A stretch of 64,000 bases of DNA from Rhynchopus sp. YZ270_cl-10 (taxonomy: Eukaryota > Euglenozoa > Diplonemea > Diplonemida > Diplonemidae), in contig OZ037917.1 of NCBI GenBank assembly GCA_964035575.1, positions 248,001-312,000 of the forward strand, written 5' to 3'. A model generated the notes under the pieces. That model saw only the letters and a list, made by a program, of their open reading frames with translations, did not search any database and was not told the origin of the DNA. Made by a program: the position numbers and the translations under genes. Positions 20,176-31,086 of the stretch are shown here, piece after piece (within the stretch, counting starts at the first letter, position 1; each line of letters opens with the position of its first letter).

Positions 20176-22890
20176 TCATACCGCTGGTGGGGTGTCACCT
20201 AATGCAGGCGATACTTGCTTTTCCAGCACCGCTTCTGGGTCTTGGTGCAGAGGGGGTGAGGCCATCTTGCGCTCGAGCTCACCACGCCGGATCTTCTCGT
20301 TTTGGAGCGAGGTTTTGAGCTGGACGATTTCTTCGTCACGTTTTGTTGCTTCGGATTTGCGCTTTTTGAGCTCATCTCGGAGTTTCTTGAGTTCGGCAGC
20401 TTCTTCGAGGGTGGCGGGGAGGTCCGATTCGTCCATCTGCATTTTGATGGAGCTCGTTTGTGCTTCTTCTGGTTCCTCATCTGAGGACTCTGCAATCCCT
20501 GCTACTTCGTCTTCTCTTGGCATAGAGGGTTGGCGCCGTCTTCTGTGGTCCTCGGGGATCGCCAATTCAAATTCGGAGCAGTCGTGCTTGAGATAGAATG
20601 ACTCCCAAAACGCCATGCGCTTGCCGTTGCACGATGGGCGCAGCACAATATCATTCAATTCCAAATAGTGTGCGGCGTTCTCAATGCTGAGGGGCGTCAT
20701 TTCTGTCGGAGACGGTGTCCGCGATCTGCTTGCACTCCGGTTCTGTGTTAGCGAACCCACTGCCGTCGGAGGCGCGTAATGTGGATTAATAAAGTGATGC
20801 CTCTCCTCAGCACGCTCAATGGCAACAAGACGCAGAACCTCTGTCCACACAGAGATGGTGTTCTCCTTGACCTTCTCCTCAATACGCTCCTTATCGAAAT
20901 TACAGAGGAAGGTCCCAAATCGACAGGAATAGACATTGTCGACAATGAACTCAAGCAGTGCAGGGGTAAACTCAAAGGCAGTAGGAAACTGCCGCATAAT
21001 CTGGTACAACGCGTCAAGCCATTGTAAAAAGACTGGGGAGGGTTCGATCCCGGAGCCCCGCTTTGTATGCTTCGCGATCCCTGTGGTGTCTTGTTGTTCG
21101 TCGGTTTCGTTGCCTTGGCCTTCTTTGAATCTGGCAGCATTGAGGCGTCCAGGTACCTGGTGGCCAGACCGTTCTGCGAATTTGTGTCCATATACACACC
21201 ACTCCTTTTCAATGAGAGTAGCAAATCCGCGGATTGTGCGGAAGTATGGGTCCACCAGCAGCATTGCGGTGGAGGTCAGCTGCGAGGTCCGATCCCACCC
21301 ATCCGAGCAGTGCACCAGGCAGCTCACCCCATTCGTCATCTCCTCCACAATGCGTACACTGCCAAAGATGATCCGCTGAATGTGCAGCACCCACCCCGTC
21401 TTCTCCCACTCAGAGAAGAAGTTCACATTCGGCCCCTGCGGGCCAGGCACATTGTCACGCAGCACAGAACTCACGTTGTTGAACTTCTCAATCAGCTTCT
21501 TGCACTTCACCCACGAATCCTTCACTGCATGGATGTTACCCATATGCAAGAAATGCACTCTGTGAAGATTATTTTTTTTTTAAAAAACTCCTAAAGAAAT
21601 CACATACTTGCAACTATAGTACTTCGAGCTTTCGTATCCTCCACCTCTTGCACGGTTTCCGGTTGCAGCGACGGGAGAACGGGCGTCGAAGATGACGGTG
21701 GGGGGGCGTTTTTGCTTTTCCTTGAGTTGCTTCATTTGGGCGGTGGTGTTGTCGAGGGAGGGCTGCGCGCCTGGTGCGAGGCTGGGGGGCGCGCCTGTGA
21801 GACTGGGAGGCGCTGCGCTGAGCGACGGCGGCGCGTTGGTCAGCCCCTTCTTCTTCGTCGGCGACACTGAGTCCGAATCCTCATGGAATGCAGAAGGGAT
21901 CGGCGTGCCTCCCTTTATGTACGCCTGGCTCAGCAACGACTCACACATCACCTCATCCGCCTGACTCCGGTTTGAATTCAACCCAGGCAACGGCTGCGAC
22001 GACCGCGTCAACACTGCCCCGGTCCTAAGGAAAACAAAAGACACAATAGGGATACGCTGCCTGCTTCGGAACTGCGACACTGCGCGAATCAGCTTATCCG
22101 TCGCACTGCGCGGGACAACAAAGCGCGAAGGGTACGTAGGGCTGAAGCCCTCATCCTCCTTGTCCAGGTGGCAGATGCGGAACCACGGCCGCAGGTTCAC
22201 CCCCACGCCAGCCCCTACCCACTTCTCCGCGTCGCCACTCCCGGTCTGCCGTGCAAGCTCGCGTTCCATATCGAAGAGGGTCCACCCATCCTCCAAGTGA
22301 CCCCTGCTTTGGTACGCCTCTCTGTACGGCCCCGCATGGTCGAAAGCGAATAGACGTTCCAAAGGCGAGTTCTGTCCTACAGTAGGGCTGTGAGGAAAAA
22401 ATGGAGTAATAAAATGGGGAACCTCAAAAGTGTGTTGGAGTTCGTTGTAGAGATTTGTTCAAAAAAAATATACATACTCCAGCAACTTCCTCATCGCATT
22501 CAACACATTGTACAACCCCTGCGAATCGCGTCGGAGGCGAAACCCTAATCGGATATCCCACGGCAGCTTGCTGGAGATGGACACTTCCTCTCCAGGCTCT
22601 TGCTTTTTGTTGAGCAGGTAGGGCGCCCTTTTCGGCTCTTTAATCTCATCGATACACATGGCAGGGATCTCAATGACGGGGAAGACGTCAGAGTGCGGGA
22701 CCACCACAATACGGTATGTCGACACGATGACGCCCACTGGCCTACAGAGGTTCTCCTTGCCATTAATGAGGACGGGGCACATCTGCGGGTCGGGATCCAT
22801 GGATTCATATGCAACAGTGTCCCCCGGGATCGGTGCGGGTATTCGCCGCCGCAGCGCAGCCTCGGGGCTTGAGGCATCTGAACCCCTCAT
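20176..22890 (-). CDS. Myotubularin-family phosphoinositide 3-phosphatase
   Basis: Exons 22890-22478, 22387-21608, 21559-20176; introns of 90 and 48 bp (GTATGT to CACAG); 858 aa. The start is the first ATG (MRGSDASSPEAALRRR); the frame before it opens with GTG. Order: PH-GRAM domain (about residues 30-135), myotubularin fold, active site VHCSDGWDRTSQ with the family CX5R pattern, then a C-terminal coiled coil (AELKKLRDELKKRKSEATKR). Family enzymes remove the 3-phosphate from PI3P and PI(3,5)P2 on endosomes; all key active-site residues are present. Both splice junctions restore family sequence (LLDPTVGQNSP; YYSCKVHFLHMGNIHAV). A Pro/Ser-rich insert (APPSLSAAPPSL) interrupts the phosphatase domain. 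The stop lies inside a GTATGA, so a further terminal exon is possible but unproven. Confidence 0.93.
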
Positions 22891-23125
22891 TGCCACACAC
22901 ACTACTCTTGGGTGTCCCTTTAGGGGGGTGTTTTAAAAAAAGGGGTGAATATTTGCTAAGAAAATATGTCATGTTGGTATAGACAAAAGAGTCGGTAAGA
23001 CAATGAGTATTTTTTTGAGATGGGACCATTTTTGTTGATTCCTCACCATATACTATCAATTTATTGATTGCATATGATGAAAATACATTTCAAAGAAGAA
23101 CAAGAATATTTTCAAGAAAATAAAC

Positions 23126-23187
23126 TGCAGTTGTTGATGCAGACCTCCGAATGACGTACGATGCCAGCCATCCGGATGAAAGCACAA
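23126..23187 (+). repeat. E-type dispersed repeat, copy 1
   Basis: CTGCAGTTGTTGATGCAGAC followed by CTCC...ACG and ATGCCAGCCATCCGGATGAA. Copy 2 is at 50206-50275, where the hairpin arms read CTGTAG and CTACAG. Confidence 0.75.
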
Positions 23188-23764
23188 ATAAATGTTGATT
23201 TTAGGGGAGAGGAAAATGGGATTGGGAGGTGAGTGTTTCTTTTTTTTGTTTGAGAATTTTGTTTTTTGAGAAATAAAAAAAATTGAGAGAGAGAAGTGTG
23301 TGAACCGGGTCCGAACGGCCCGATGCGCACTTCTTATAAAAACGCGTGTACTGTCTTTTTGTTGTTTTGAAAGCAAGATGTGAATAATTCCCTAAGAGCG
23401 AACACCGTCCAGGGGGGGAAGGGTCTGGCGTATTGCAGACTATTCTGTGTATGTGGGTGGGGTAATGGGTTTTGTGTTTTTTTTTTCCCCCTCCCCCGAT
23501 TGGAGGAGGTGGCAGGCAAGACTGTGTGGGGAACAAGGGATGGTCTATGTTACAGTTTTTTTTTCTTTTTCTCTTTTTTTTTTTTTGGAAAAAATGTTGG
23601 AATAGTGTAGTTGCCACCTGTGTGCAAGGTCCTACTGTGCTTTTTTTTTTGGATTTGTCAATTTTAATCCCTGACACACCTTTATTTGTTTCAACAAATC
23701 CTCCATCGAGGAAGGGGGTTCTGTACACAGTGGCCACTACATACCTCTGGTGAGCAAGAAAAAT

Positions 23765-23885
23765 GGGTACTTTTGGGTAACAGTGTCCTCGAGCAATGCC
23801 ACCTAAGTACCACCTGATCTTTTTGACCCGAGTTTGGCAGAAGTTGACTACCGGGCCTAAATCAGGTGGAAGTACCCAGAAGGTA
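23765..23885. mobile_element. Inverted-repeat element with CCACCTGAT arms
   Basis: CCACCTGAT at 23810-23818 faces ATCAGGTGG at 23861-23869. An outer pair (GTACTTTTGGGTA with TACCCAGAAGGTAC) extends the fold. The inner arm matches the terminus of the 13022-13118 element. Non-coding. Confidence 0.6.
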
Positions 23886-24174
23886 CATTGGTCACCATTC
23901 CAAAAAAAAAGAGGTTCTGTTGAAAGAAGAAGAGCAAAAAAAAAAAGGTGTGAAAGTTAGCTTAAAGCGAATATGCTTCTGGAACGAATATCACTGGATC
24001 AGAGGATAAAAAAGAAAGGAAAAACTTTTGTGGGGGAAATGAATGTAATGTTCCTGGAAGGCGGTTTTCTTAGGAACACAGCAAAATTAGTGAAGCTTGT
24101 CTGAGTCACTCTGGGAAAACCGCGAATCCATTCAATGGGAAAACGAAAAGAAGAAGAAAAAAAAGAAACTTGAG

Positions 24175-24206
24175 AAGACGAATGTGCCTCTCGTGCACAC
24201 ACATCT
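24175..24206 (+). repeat. C-type mini-hairpin
   Basis: AAGACGAATGTGC, loop CTCTCGT, GCACACACATCT. Confidence 0.85.
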
Positions 24207-24368
24207 GGAAAAAAAAGGGGGGAGGCAACAACACCTTGTTGCTCCGTGGCTTTTGTTTTAGTTTTTTTTTGTTGTACATTTCACATCCTGGTTCTTTTCC
24301 TTTTGTCACGCTGCAGTACAAAAACACAACATATCATACAATGGCACAATAAAAAAAATATAAAAATT

Positions 24369-25118
24369 TTACTCACTTGCCAGAGTTTCTATCAGATTCG
24401 TCACCGCCGTCACTGAACCCATCCAGGTGCTTTTCACCCCATCTGTTATGCTTGCTGTCGGCGCCTTCAGGGCACGCTCCGAAAAGGGCGTTTTTGTGAG
24501 CCATCTGGAGGCTTTTTCTGCGTTCTTTGCGCAGGGAATGCAGAGGAGGACTGTATCTTCGTAGCCCATCTCTTGAAGCGGACCTTCCACAGTCGACGAG
24601 AAGAGGAACAGCCCGCCACACCTCCGGCAATGGTGTCTCCTATCGATAAAGCTAAACCCCTCCCCAGTGTACAAACACACCTCAGAGTATTCATCGGACA
24701 GCCAGCGGGGGCGCTTTGCAAACCGCAGCACGTTGACCAAGGCGTCTCTCTCCGCCTCTGTTGCGGTCGCCACTGTGTACGCAAACCCACTGCACTCCTG
24801 GGTCACGCTTTTGAGCCCAGTTTCCTCGGTGATAGTAACGGAGAAGAGAGTAGAGGGCTCACCGTCAATGTCGGCATTGATAGTTTCAATGCGATGCACC
24901 TCTGCCCCATGCAGGTCCAGCCAGCCCCTATGAACGCCCAGAGGCCTCTGCAGGCTCCGTGCCAGGTCCTCCTCGCAGTCGTAGTGGTAAAGCCTGCGTC
25001 CCTGCACGACGACAGCAGCAGCACGCCAGCCAGCATCGCTGCTGTGCTTGTACAAGTTCATCTCAAGGGTAGGACCTTCCCAACCCTCCATCGGGTCCTC
25101 CGATGTTTCAACCGGCAT
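24369..25118 (-). CDS. PH and degenerate FYVE-like zinc-finger protein
   Basis: 249 aa from ATG 25118 (MPVETSEDPMEGWEG); the longer upstream frame starts at a non-canonical codon within A-rich DNA. Residues of about 15-135 have a PH-like layout, ending in a helix with ERDALVNVLRFA. Residues 139-200 match a FYVE finger: the WLSDEYSEVC lead-in (C148), the basic RRHHCRRCGG patch (residues 160-169) that normally contacts PI3P, and a closing CIPC (193-196). Three of the eight expected zinc-binding Cys appear to be missing (the partner of C148 and the pair normally after RRHHC..CG). It may bind one zinc or fold differently. Membrane phosphoinositide binding is inferred. It lies next to the myotubularin gene, whose substrate is PI3P. 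The stop follows a GTGAGT, which does not match the GTATG donors elsewhere. Confidence 0.75.
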   Translation of the reverse strand: MPVETSEDPMEGWEGPTLEMNLYKHSSDAGWRAAAVVVQGRRLYHYDCEEDLARSLQRPLGVHRGWLDLHGAEVHRIETINADIDGEPSTLFSVTITEETGLKSVTQECSGFAYTVATATEAERDALVNVLRFAKRPRWLSDEYSEVCLYTGEGFSFIDRRHHCRRCGGLFLFSSTVEGPLQEMGYEDTVLLCIPCAKNAEKASRWLTKTPFSERALKAPTASITDGVKSTWMGSVTAVTNLIETLASE

Positions 25119-26211
25119 TGTGCAGTGTAGTGTATTTTTTTTCCTAAAAGAGGGGGGAAATGGTGAAAATATCTGGATTTTAAGGACGGTCACAGGCCCC
25201 CCGAATCCATCTTTTGATAAAAACCATGTAGGGCTCGTAAGGACATCTCATGACGTTACATCATTGGAAAATTGTTCGCACCCTGTCCGCTCCGTCGTAT
25301 TCAGTAAGCCGACAGACCAAATAGTATGGCTCAGAAGAAGCAAGACACATGATCATCAACATGAGAACCAACTCCCAACAGGGAGGGGGTGACGTACAGC
25401 GGGTAAAAGGGATGGGGATGGATGGTGGAAGGAAAAAATGAGGGGGAGGGTTGCGACATGACGTTAAAAAAACTACGGTATGGGGGGGCTATTTTTTTGT
25501 GTGCTTCTTTTTAAAAATATGGGGAGTTGTGGAGGGGGGGTTTTTTGCATGCCTCTTGGGGATGTGCTTCCACGCAAAGGGGGGCTACTTGACCTGCGCT
25601 GAACTAACACAGACGAAAGGGTGGTGTGGTAGGTGACACATGTGTCCAGTACCCCCCTGGTAACAAAAAACAAAAAGTAGTGAGATGAATGTGCCTCTCG
25701 TGCACACACACACATCTTGGGGCCATATTCTGAGCAAGAATTACCCCTACTAGTTATCAAACACACACACATCTTTCAAAACAAAGCAACACTGCATTTT
25801 GTTACGTTGGTAACATTCCCGAAATGCAATGTCATATACTTTGAGAAGAAGATACCATTTTTTACCAGGGGGGTTTACCAGGGGGTACATGGTCACCGTG
25901 TGGGTGGTGGGGGGTGTGTGGGGGGAAGGGGGGGTCGAACAGACCACGCTCTTTTTGCACGCGCCCACAGATCTGCCTTCGCATCACGACGAAAAAAGAA
26001 AAAGAAAAACCTAAGAAAAAAAAATCCCCAAAAATATTTACCCCGGTTTGTACCCCCATCCTCATTATACTAAACGTACCTTCACTTCGTTGATTGCTGT
26101 CATTCTTCTTAATCTGTGGGGGGAAAGGTGTTGAGTTAGTGAGAAGGGGTATCAGTACAGTGGGTAATTACAAAAAAAAAGAAAATATCAGATTCCGTTA
26201 CAGGAAGCCTT
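25119..26211. other. Intergenic, possible isolated short exon
   Basis: Contains a C-type hairpin at 25682. On the minus strand a 34-nt stretch (26111 down to 26078) sits between CCTTTCCCCCCACAG and GTACGTTTAG, which looks like an internal or first exon with an ATG (MTAINEVK), but I could not connect it to a gene. The rest is low-complexity. Confidence 0.45.
25682..25718 (+). repeat. C-type mini-hairpin
   Basis: GAGATGAATGTGC, loop CTCTCGT, GCACACACACACATCTT, with an extra CA repeat on the 3' side. Confidence 0.85.
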
Positions 26212-28030
26212 TCAGTCTATTTTGAAGGATTGTATCACGGAGACAAAACGCTCTGGGGGGAGGGAGGAGAGGGGGGAAAATCTACCCCTGTAGTAATTAC
26301 ATACCGCTTCTGCGTCTGCGTCTGTCGTTGTGTCTTTCGCTGCTTCCGTCACGGCGGCGGCGGCGGTCGTGGCGGTCTTCGTCATCTCTGTGGCGTCTGC
26401 TTCTGTCGTCACGCTCGCTTCTGCGTCTGCGCCTGTCGTCGTCGCTGTGGTCTCTGTCACGCCTGCGCCTGCCTTCGTCACGATCGTCCCTTCTGCGCCT
26501 ACGGTCGCGATCATCATCATCATCGTCTCTCCGCCTTCTTCTCCCTTCAACACTATCACTTCTACGCCTTCTCTTATCATCCTCAACCTCTTTTTCCTTC
26601 TCCTTCTCCTCCCCCTCCCCTTTCTCCTCCTGAGGTTTGTCACTCTTATCCACGTCATCATCACGTCGTCTGCGACGTTCCTCTCTTTCCCGTGGTTCAT
26701 CTGAAGAGGCACGACGACGGCGTGGACGACGCTCCTCTGAGGTGTGACGACGGTCACGACGGCCGCGGTTGTCCCTTTCTCTTTCTCTCTCCCTCTCCCT
26801 TTCCCGCCCCTCTTTGACACTGCTGTCTCTACCGTCCCTCTCGCCCCTCTCCCTGCTGTCACGCACCCCCTCACGGTCTCTCGCCTCCCTGCCACGGTCC
26901 TGCTCTCTTCTCCCCTCATCCCTCTCTACCGGAGGTTCCTTCTCCGCCTCTTCAGCCGCCTTCACATCAGCCAGGTACACCTGCAGCACCGCACACACCG
27001 TACGGTACGCCTCCGCATCCTCCTCACGCTCCCACTCCGGCTGGTCCTCCTTCACAGCCTCGACACCGAAGGCATCCTCAAAGGGGACCGGGGTGTCCCC
27101 CAGCGCTTTAACCGCCTCTGCAACTCTCGGGTCAATGTCTGTGTCCTGTGTTGTCGGTTTGGCTGTGGAGGCGGGGGGCAGAGGTAGTGTCGTCTTTGGT
27201 ACTGTAGAGGAGTCAGCAATCACCGCGATCCTCCCCTGCTCAGGCTCCTTCTCAACTCGAGAGAAGGTGTTCGTCAGCACCACAGTAAACCCATCTTCGA
27301 AGGAGAAGGTCCGCCCTACCCGCCCCTCCTGTTCATCCACTACTCTTCCATGGGAGGTGTAGGACTCACGGACGAGGGTGATCATGCGGGCCTTCTTCTC
27401 TTCGTTCGATTCTTTTGGTTCGGTGGGTTCGGAGGGTGCGGCAATGGGTGACGGAGGGGTAGGGGGTGCTGGGATCGATATGGGTGCTTGGTCACGCCGT
27501 TTGGCGTAGAGCTCTTCGACCTCCTCCTTCAGAAGCGCGCGTTGGTGAAGGTAGTCCTTCGCGGCAGCAACAAACTTCGCTTCCGTCTTAACTTTAATCT
27601 GAGTATCCAGAACAGAGAGGTTGTGCAGAAGACGTGCCGCCCTGAGCGATCCTTCAATAGAGCTGTGCACAAAGATCCCCACCTTTTTCCCTTCGGTGCG
27701 GGAAAACATATCAAGCTTCCCACAAGCAAGCAAAAGCTGTTTCCACACCTTATTAGGAACGACAGGAGGCAAATTTGTCAATCCCACCGTCAGCGCGACG
27801 TCTAGCGAGCCAAGATGCGGATGCAACTCACTGTCGCGCTGTGGGGCCAAACTAGCAGGGGGTGTCATACCAAGGCCCGAAGGGGGGAGCAACGTCGTCG
27901 GCAGGCTGGGTGGCGGCGGCGGCGGGAACGCAGGGGTGAACTGTGCTGGTGGGACGCCCATAACTGGTGGTGCCCCCCCATAGGGGGGAAGGTGCGTGGG
28001 CATACCAGGTGGCGGGCCTCGTGGATCCAT
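26212..28030 (-). CDS. RBM25-like splicing factor (RRM, RE/RD-rich)
   Basis: Exon 1 is 28030-26305 and the proposed last exon 26252-26212, with a 52-bp intron (GTATGT to CCCCCAG); 588 aa. Without splicing the frame stops after ...RRRRSGM. The N-terminus is Pro-rich (MDPRGPPPGMPTHLPPYGG...). An RRM-like domain follows (LTVGLTNLPP, then VWKQLLLACGKLDMF, then GSLRAARLLHNLSVLDTQI) and matches the RBM25/Snu71 version, including LLxxCG and LRALRLLH. The C-terminal 200 residues are almost entirely Arg, Glu and Asp, as in RBM25. The PWI domain that normally ends RBM25 is not seen. A role in U1-linked 5' splice-site choice is inferred from family. The last exon rests only on splice consensus and phase, so treat its 13 residues as tentative. 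Confidence 0.8.
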
Positions 28031-28890
28031 TGATATTCGTGTTTAAAAAAATAATGTGTTTCTGTGTTGAAAAGTACAAAAAAAAAACGCGGTAAAATTT
28101 CTAAATGGGCGGTAACTAAAAAAGAAAAAAAAATTGAGGTGAGAATGGGGAGGATGGAGTTGGAAAGCCATTGAGGAGGCACACCTATTTTTCATTGCAG
28201 GGAGAGTTCTTCATGCGTCAGGAACCCAGGAAGGGGGGTTTTTATTTTTGCGGATGAAAATCTTGTCGAGCTGGGGTTGGGGGAGGAGAGGGGGTTGTTG
28301 TTTGAATGCAAAATATCTCATCTTAAGATAAACATACAGTACGACGAAAACGAAATTCGGACAGATGATGTTTTTTTTCCTCCCTTTTGTAAACAGAGGC
28401 AGGCAGGCAGAGAAGCAAGCAGTGGAGACGTCTCGGTGCGGGAAAGTGACGGAGTGGGGTATTTAGAGGGGATTGGTGTGGGGAGTTGAGGCAATTTTTT
28501 TAAAAATAGGATATCAGAGGAATAAAGGGGAGAGTCCTTTGCGTTTCACTTTCTTTTGCGAACCCAGTTCCTTCGTTGAATGAACGGCAAACCTTCTAAT
28601 TCTTTTGCAAAGATGAAACGCAGCTTTTTTACTAAAAAGGAGCATTCCAGAGATTCTAAAAACAAAGATATTCGGATTTTTCAAATAAAAAGAAAAAAAC
28701 AGAATTCGCAGGAGCATCAACATAATAAAGACAGAGTAGTTGAAAGTACAAACCTCTATGCTCACCGTACACCAGGCATGCAGCTTTACTGCGAACATGC
28801 AATAGAGCCCTCTATTGATAATTATTACAAGATTTTTTTTCTTTAAAGAGGGCACGACGCATAGAACACCAAGAAAAAAGTGAAGTTGAT

Positions 28891-28919
28891 AGTGCAAACG
28901 CCTCTGGGACGCAGGCACT
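28891..28919 (+). repeat. A-type mini-hairpin
   Basis: AGTGCAAACGCCTCTGGGAC then GCAGGCACT, preceded by GTGAAGTTGAT and followed by GACACTGACACTC. Confidence 0.85.
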
Positions 28920-28953
28920 GACACTGACACTCTGCGGAAAAAAAGACTCAGGT

Positions 28954-29052
28954 AAATTGTGATAACACGTACACTTTTTCGCCATAACACGTATACTTGT
29001 GTGTACATGTTATCGCAAATGGAAACAAAACGTATACGTGTTATCGCAATTT
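28954..29052. mobile_element. 99-bp inverted-repeat element
   Basis: The left end AAATTGTGATAACACGTACA and the right end GTATACGTGTTATCGCAATTT are complementary with two mismatches. The inner copies of ATAACACGTATAC and GTACATGTTATCG make a nested second stem. Non-coding. Confidence 0.75.
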
Positions 29053-29374
29053 CCCCAAAAAAAACTTTATTTTTTTGTAATAGATCTTACCATACAAAAA
29101 ACAAAGTAATCGAAAAGAAGAAGAAGAAAAAAAACGTTCTTCAGATGAAGCTCATTTTTTAGACTGCGATCATGGGATAACAGCCAACCATTTTACTTCA
29201 CACCCTCAAAAGAGAGCAAATAGTTCAAAAAGGGAAAAAAAAATCGAAGCAATTGTAGTACCTACCTTTTTTGCAACTCTTCTTTGCCCCCCTTTTTGTC
29301 GAGAAAATCCAAGCCTCTCGGGTACCTTGGAAAGAGCGTGCAAGAGATCTTCGCAACAAAAAAGTGAAGTTGAT

Positions 29375-29403
29375 AGTGCAAACGCCTCTGGGACGCAGGC
29401 ACT
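29375..29403 (+). repeat. A-type mini-hairpin
   Basis: Same 29-nt hairpin as at 28891, followed by GACACTCCGCGGGTTGTCGA, a tail also seen in diverged form after 10650. Confidence 0.85.
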
Positions 29404-29779
29404 GACACTCCGCGGGTTGTCGAACCAACAAAGAAAAATACAAAAGGGTGAAACAGAGATGCACAGAATACCACCCGACACCACATAACGCAACACATAC
29501 CACATACACGCATCAACCAATCGAACACACAGGTACGACCGGAAACACACACCTATTTTACCACATGGGAACGAAACGACAAAACGGGCACACTTATTAC
29601 ACTATGGACAGAAAAGAGCAATGGGCAGGGACCAAGGTTTTGGTATTGTTTTGAAGTCTGAATGAAAACTGTCATCTTTCCTTTTCGACAAAAACTCAAG
29701 AAAGAAAGCAAAGGCATACATCGCTTTTTAACTGCAGCGAACAGAAAAACGCATATCTCTTTGGGATTTTGTCACATTT

Positions 29780-30851
29780 TTAAATGACCGCGGTAGAGGG
29801 GTTATTTGTGAGACCACATTGGTTGCTGCCACGTGCAAGGCGGATGTAGCCTGACTCGCCCCACCCTGCGCCCCAGGAGTTCTTGATGATCCAGAAGTCG
29901 GGTGTGACACCGACGGCAAAGACTGCGTGGTCAGGCACCGTTCCTTTGCAGTTGTCCATCACGCCGGAAGAGTATGTTTGCCAGCTCATGCCGTCGACGT
30001 ACAGTGCGAAGGGGCCGTTGGTGAGCATCCATGTCGCCAGATCGTCTTCGTCGTGTGGCAGGTGGTCGTATTTTGTGATGGTCGCGCCAACAGGCATGCT
30101 TGCTGAAAGATTGCAAGGCTTCACCTGCCCGCGCATGGCCGTGTACGGGTACGACTCCTCTGTCACAATGTCGCCACCGTGGTAGTCCAGCAACCACTGA
30201 AACGCATCTGTGATCATGCCCCCCGAGCACCCATAACCGGTCTTATTGTCGCACGCAAGAATCTCCTGCCCAGAGAGAATCGTCAGGTTGTGCCCAGCAC
30301 GCACCCACTGCGCCTCAATGCTCTCTGCAGCAGCGAAGGTCCAGTCGCTGCCACACGTGCCCTGGTTACGTACGGGGCCGACGACTCTGTGCATTTTATT
30401 ATTATTATTTTTTTTCCAACACACAAAAACAAACGACCTCTTCTAAAGCGCAAAAGGAGAATCCTAAAGATCCTTAGATTACATACCCTTTTGTCCTCCA
30501 GTCGATGCTGCTGTTGCTGAGCTCCAACACCTCGGCATCTGAGAAGATGCGTGCCGGGGACGGTGTCGGTGTTGGCACACTACTGTGGTAGATGCGGAAC
30601 TCCTCTGCGCTGAGGTCCGCAAAGGGGCTGTCTCCGTAGGACGCGGTCTTGCTCCCAGCCTCTAGGGAGGCTGCGGTGAGCATGTTTGCCTTGAAGATGG
30701 CACGGCGGTGCACCTCGTCTGCGTTGCTGTACTGCTTGCGGTACGTCTGCTTGAACGACGCCCACAGAGCAGATTCATGCTGCTCGACATACGCAACAGA
30801 GTGCGCACTGCACACAGTAGTCAATGCTAGCATCGAAAGGGCCGACCTCAT
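29780..30851 (-). CDS. Papain-family (C1A) protein with catalytic Cys replaced by Asp
   Basis: Exons 30851-30487 and 30386-29780, 100-bp intron (GTATGT to GCACAG), 323 aa. Signal peptide MRSALSMLALTTVCSAHS, then an I29-type propeptide (ALWASFKQTYRKQYSNADE) and the mature domain starting DWRTKGVVGPVRNQ. The active-site block reads QGTCGSDWTFA where the family has QGxCGSCWAF. The oxyanion Gln (Q130), the His (VPDHAVFAVGV) and the Asn (WIIKNSWGAGWG) are all kept, but residue 136 is Asp (codon at 30344-30346). The rest of the fold, including GCSGG and the disulphide cysteines, looks healthy. Thiol protease activity is therefore not expected; a binding or regulatory role is inferred. The intron sits between the propeptide and the active site and its removal joins the conserved sequence exactly. 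Confidence 0.93.
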
Positions 30852-30913
30852 TATGCTTTTCGTAGTCTGTATTTTGAATAAAAAAGTTGAGAGAATTCAT
30901 CCTCGTCTGCGAT

Positions 30914-30946
30914 CTACACTAATACAACCAAGTTTTCAAAAAAAAG
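30914..30946 (+). repeat. Dispersed repeat, copy 2
   Basis: CTACACTAATACAACCAAGT plus TTTCA and an A tract, as at 10284-10317. Confidence 0.7.
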
Positions 30947-31033
30947 AAAGAACCCCGGAAGAGTCTATTACGGTGTTAGCAAAATCCGAATTATTTGATC
31001 TCTGAAGCGCAAAATATCGAAACGAACGTAATT

Positions 31034-31065
31034 AGACGAACCCGCCTCGCATGCATACGCATCTT
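31034..31065 (+). repeat. C-type mini-hairpin, diverged
   Basis: AGACGAACCCGCCTCGCATG then CATACGCATCTT; the outer arm and a GC-rich loop remain. Confidence 0.6.
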
Positions 31066-31086
31066 TAATAAAAAGGTGAAGTTGAT

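Larger units (their letters stand above)
22891..24368. other. Intergenic with E-type repeat and palindromic element
   Basis: Contains an E-type repeat (23126-23187), an inverted-repeat element (23765-23885) and a C-type hairpin (24175-24206). No gene recognised. Confidence 0.55.
28031..29779. other. Intergenic with A-type hairpins and an inverted repeat
   Basis: Contains two near-identical A-type hairpins (28891, 29375), each inside GTGAAGTTGATAGTGC...GACACTC, and the inverted repeat 28954-29052. No gene recognised; minus-strand frames are repeats and A tracts. Confidence 0.6.

Noticed and set aside
20000-20179. Extra terminal exon of myotubularin after GTATGA
   Set aside because: A possible acceptor exists (CCCCCCTGCACAG), but the following frame is the GC-rich palindrome and looks non-coding.
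26078-26111. Isolated 34-nt exon-like stretch
   Set aside because: Good splice-like borders, but joining it to RBM25-like gives an immediate stop and it does not fit the FYVE-like gene in frame. Left as unresolved.
26230-26817. Long plus-strand frames opposite the RBM25-like gene
   Set aside because: They are the complement of Arg/Asp/Glu codon runs and show only Leu/Ser/Val/His low complexity.
28741-28800. Hairpin-like GTTGAAAGTACAAACCTC sequence
   Set aside because: The lead resembles A-type copies, but the rest does not pair as they do.
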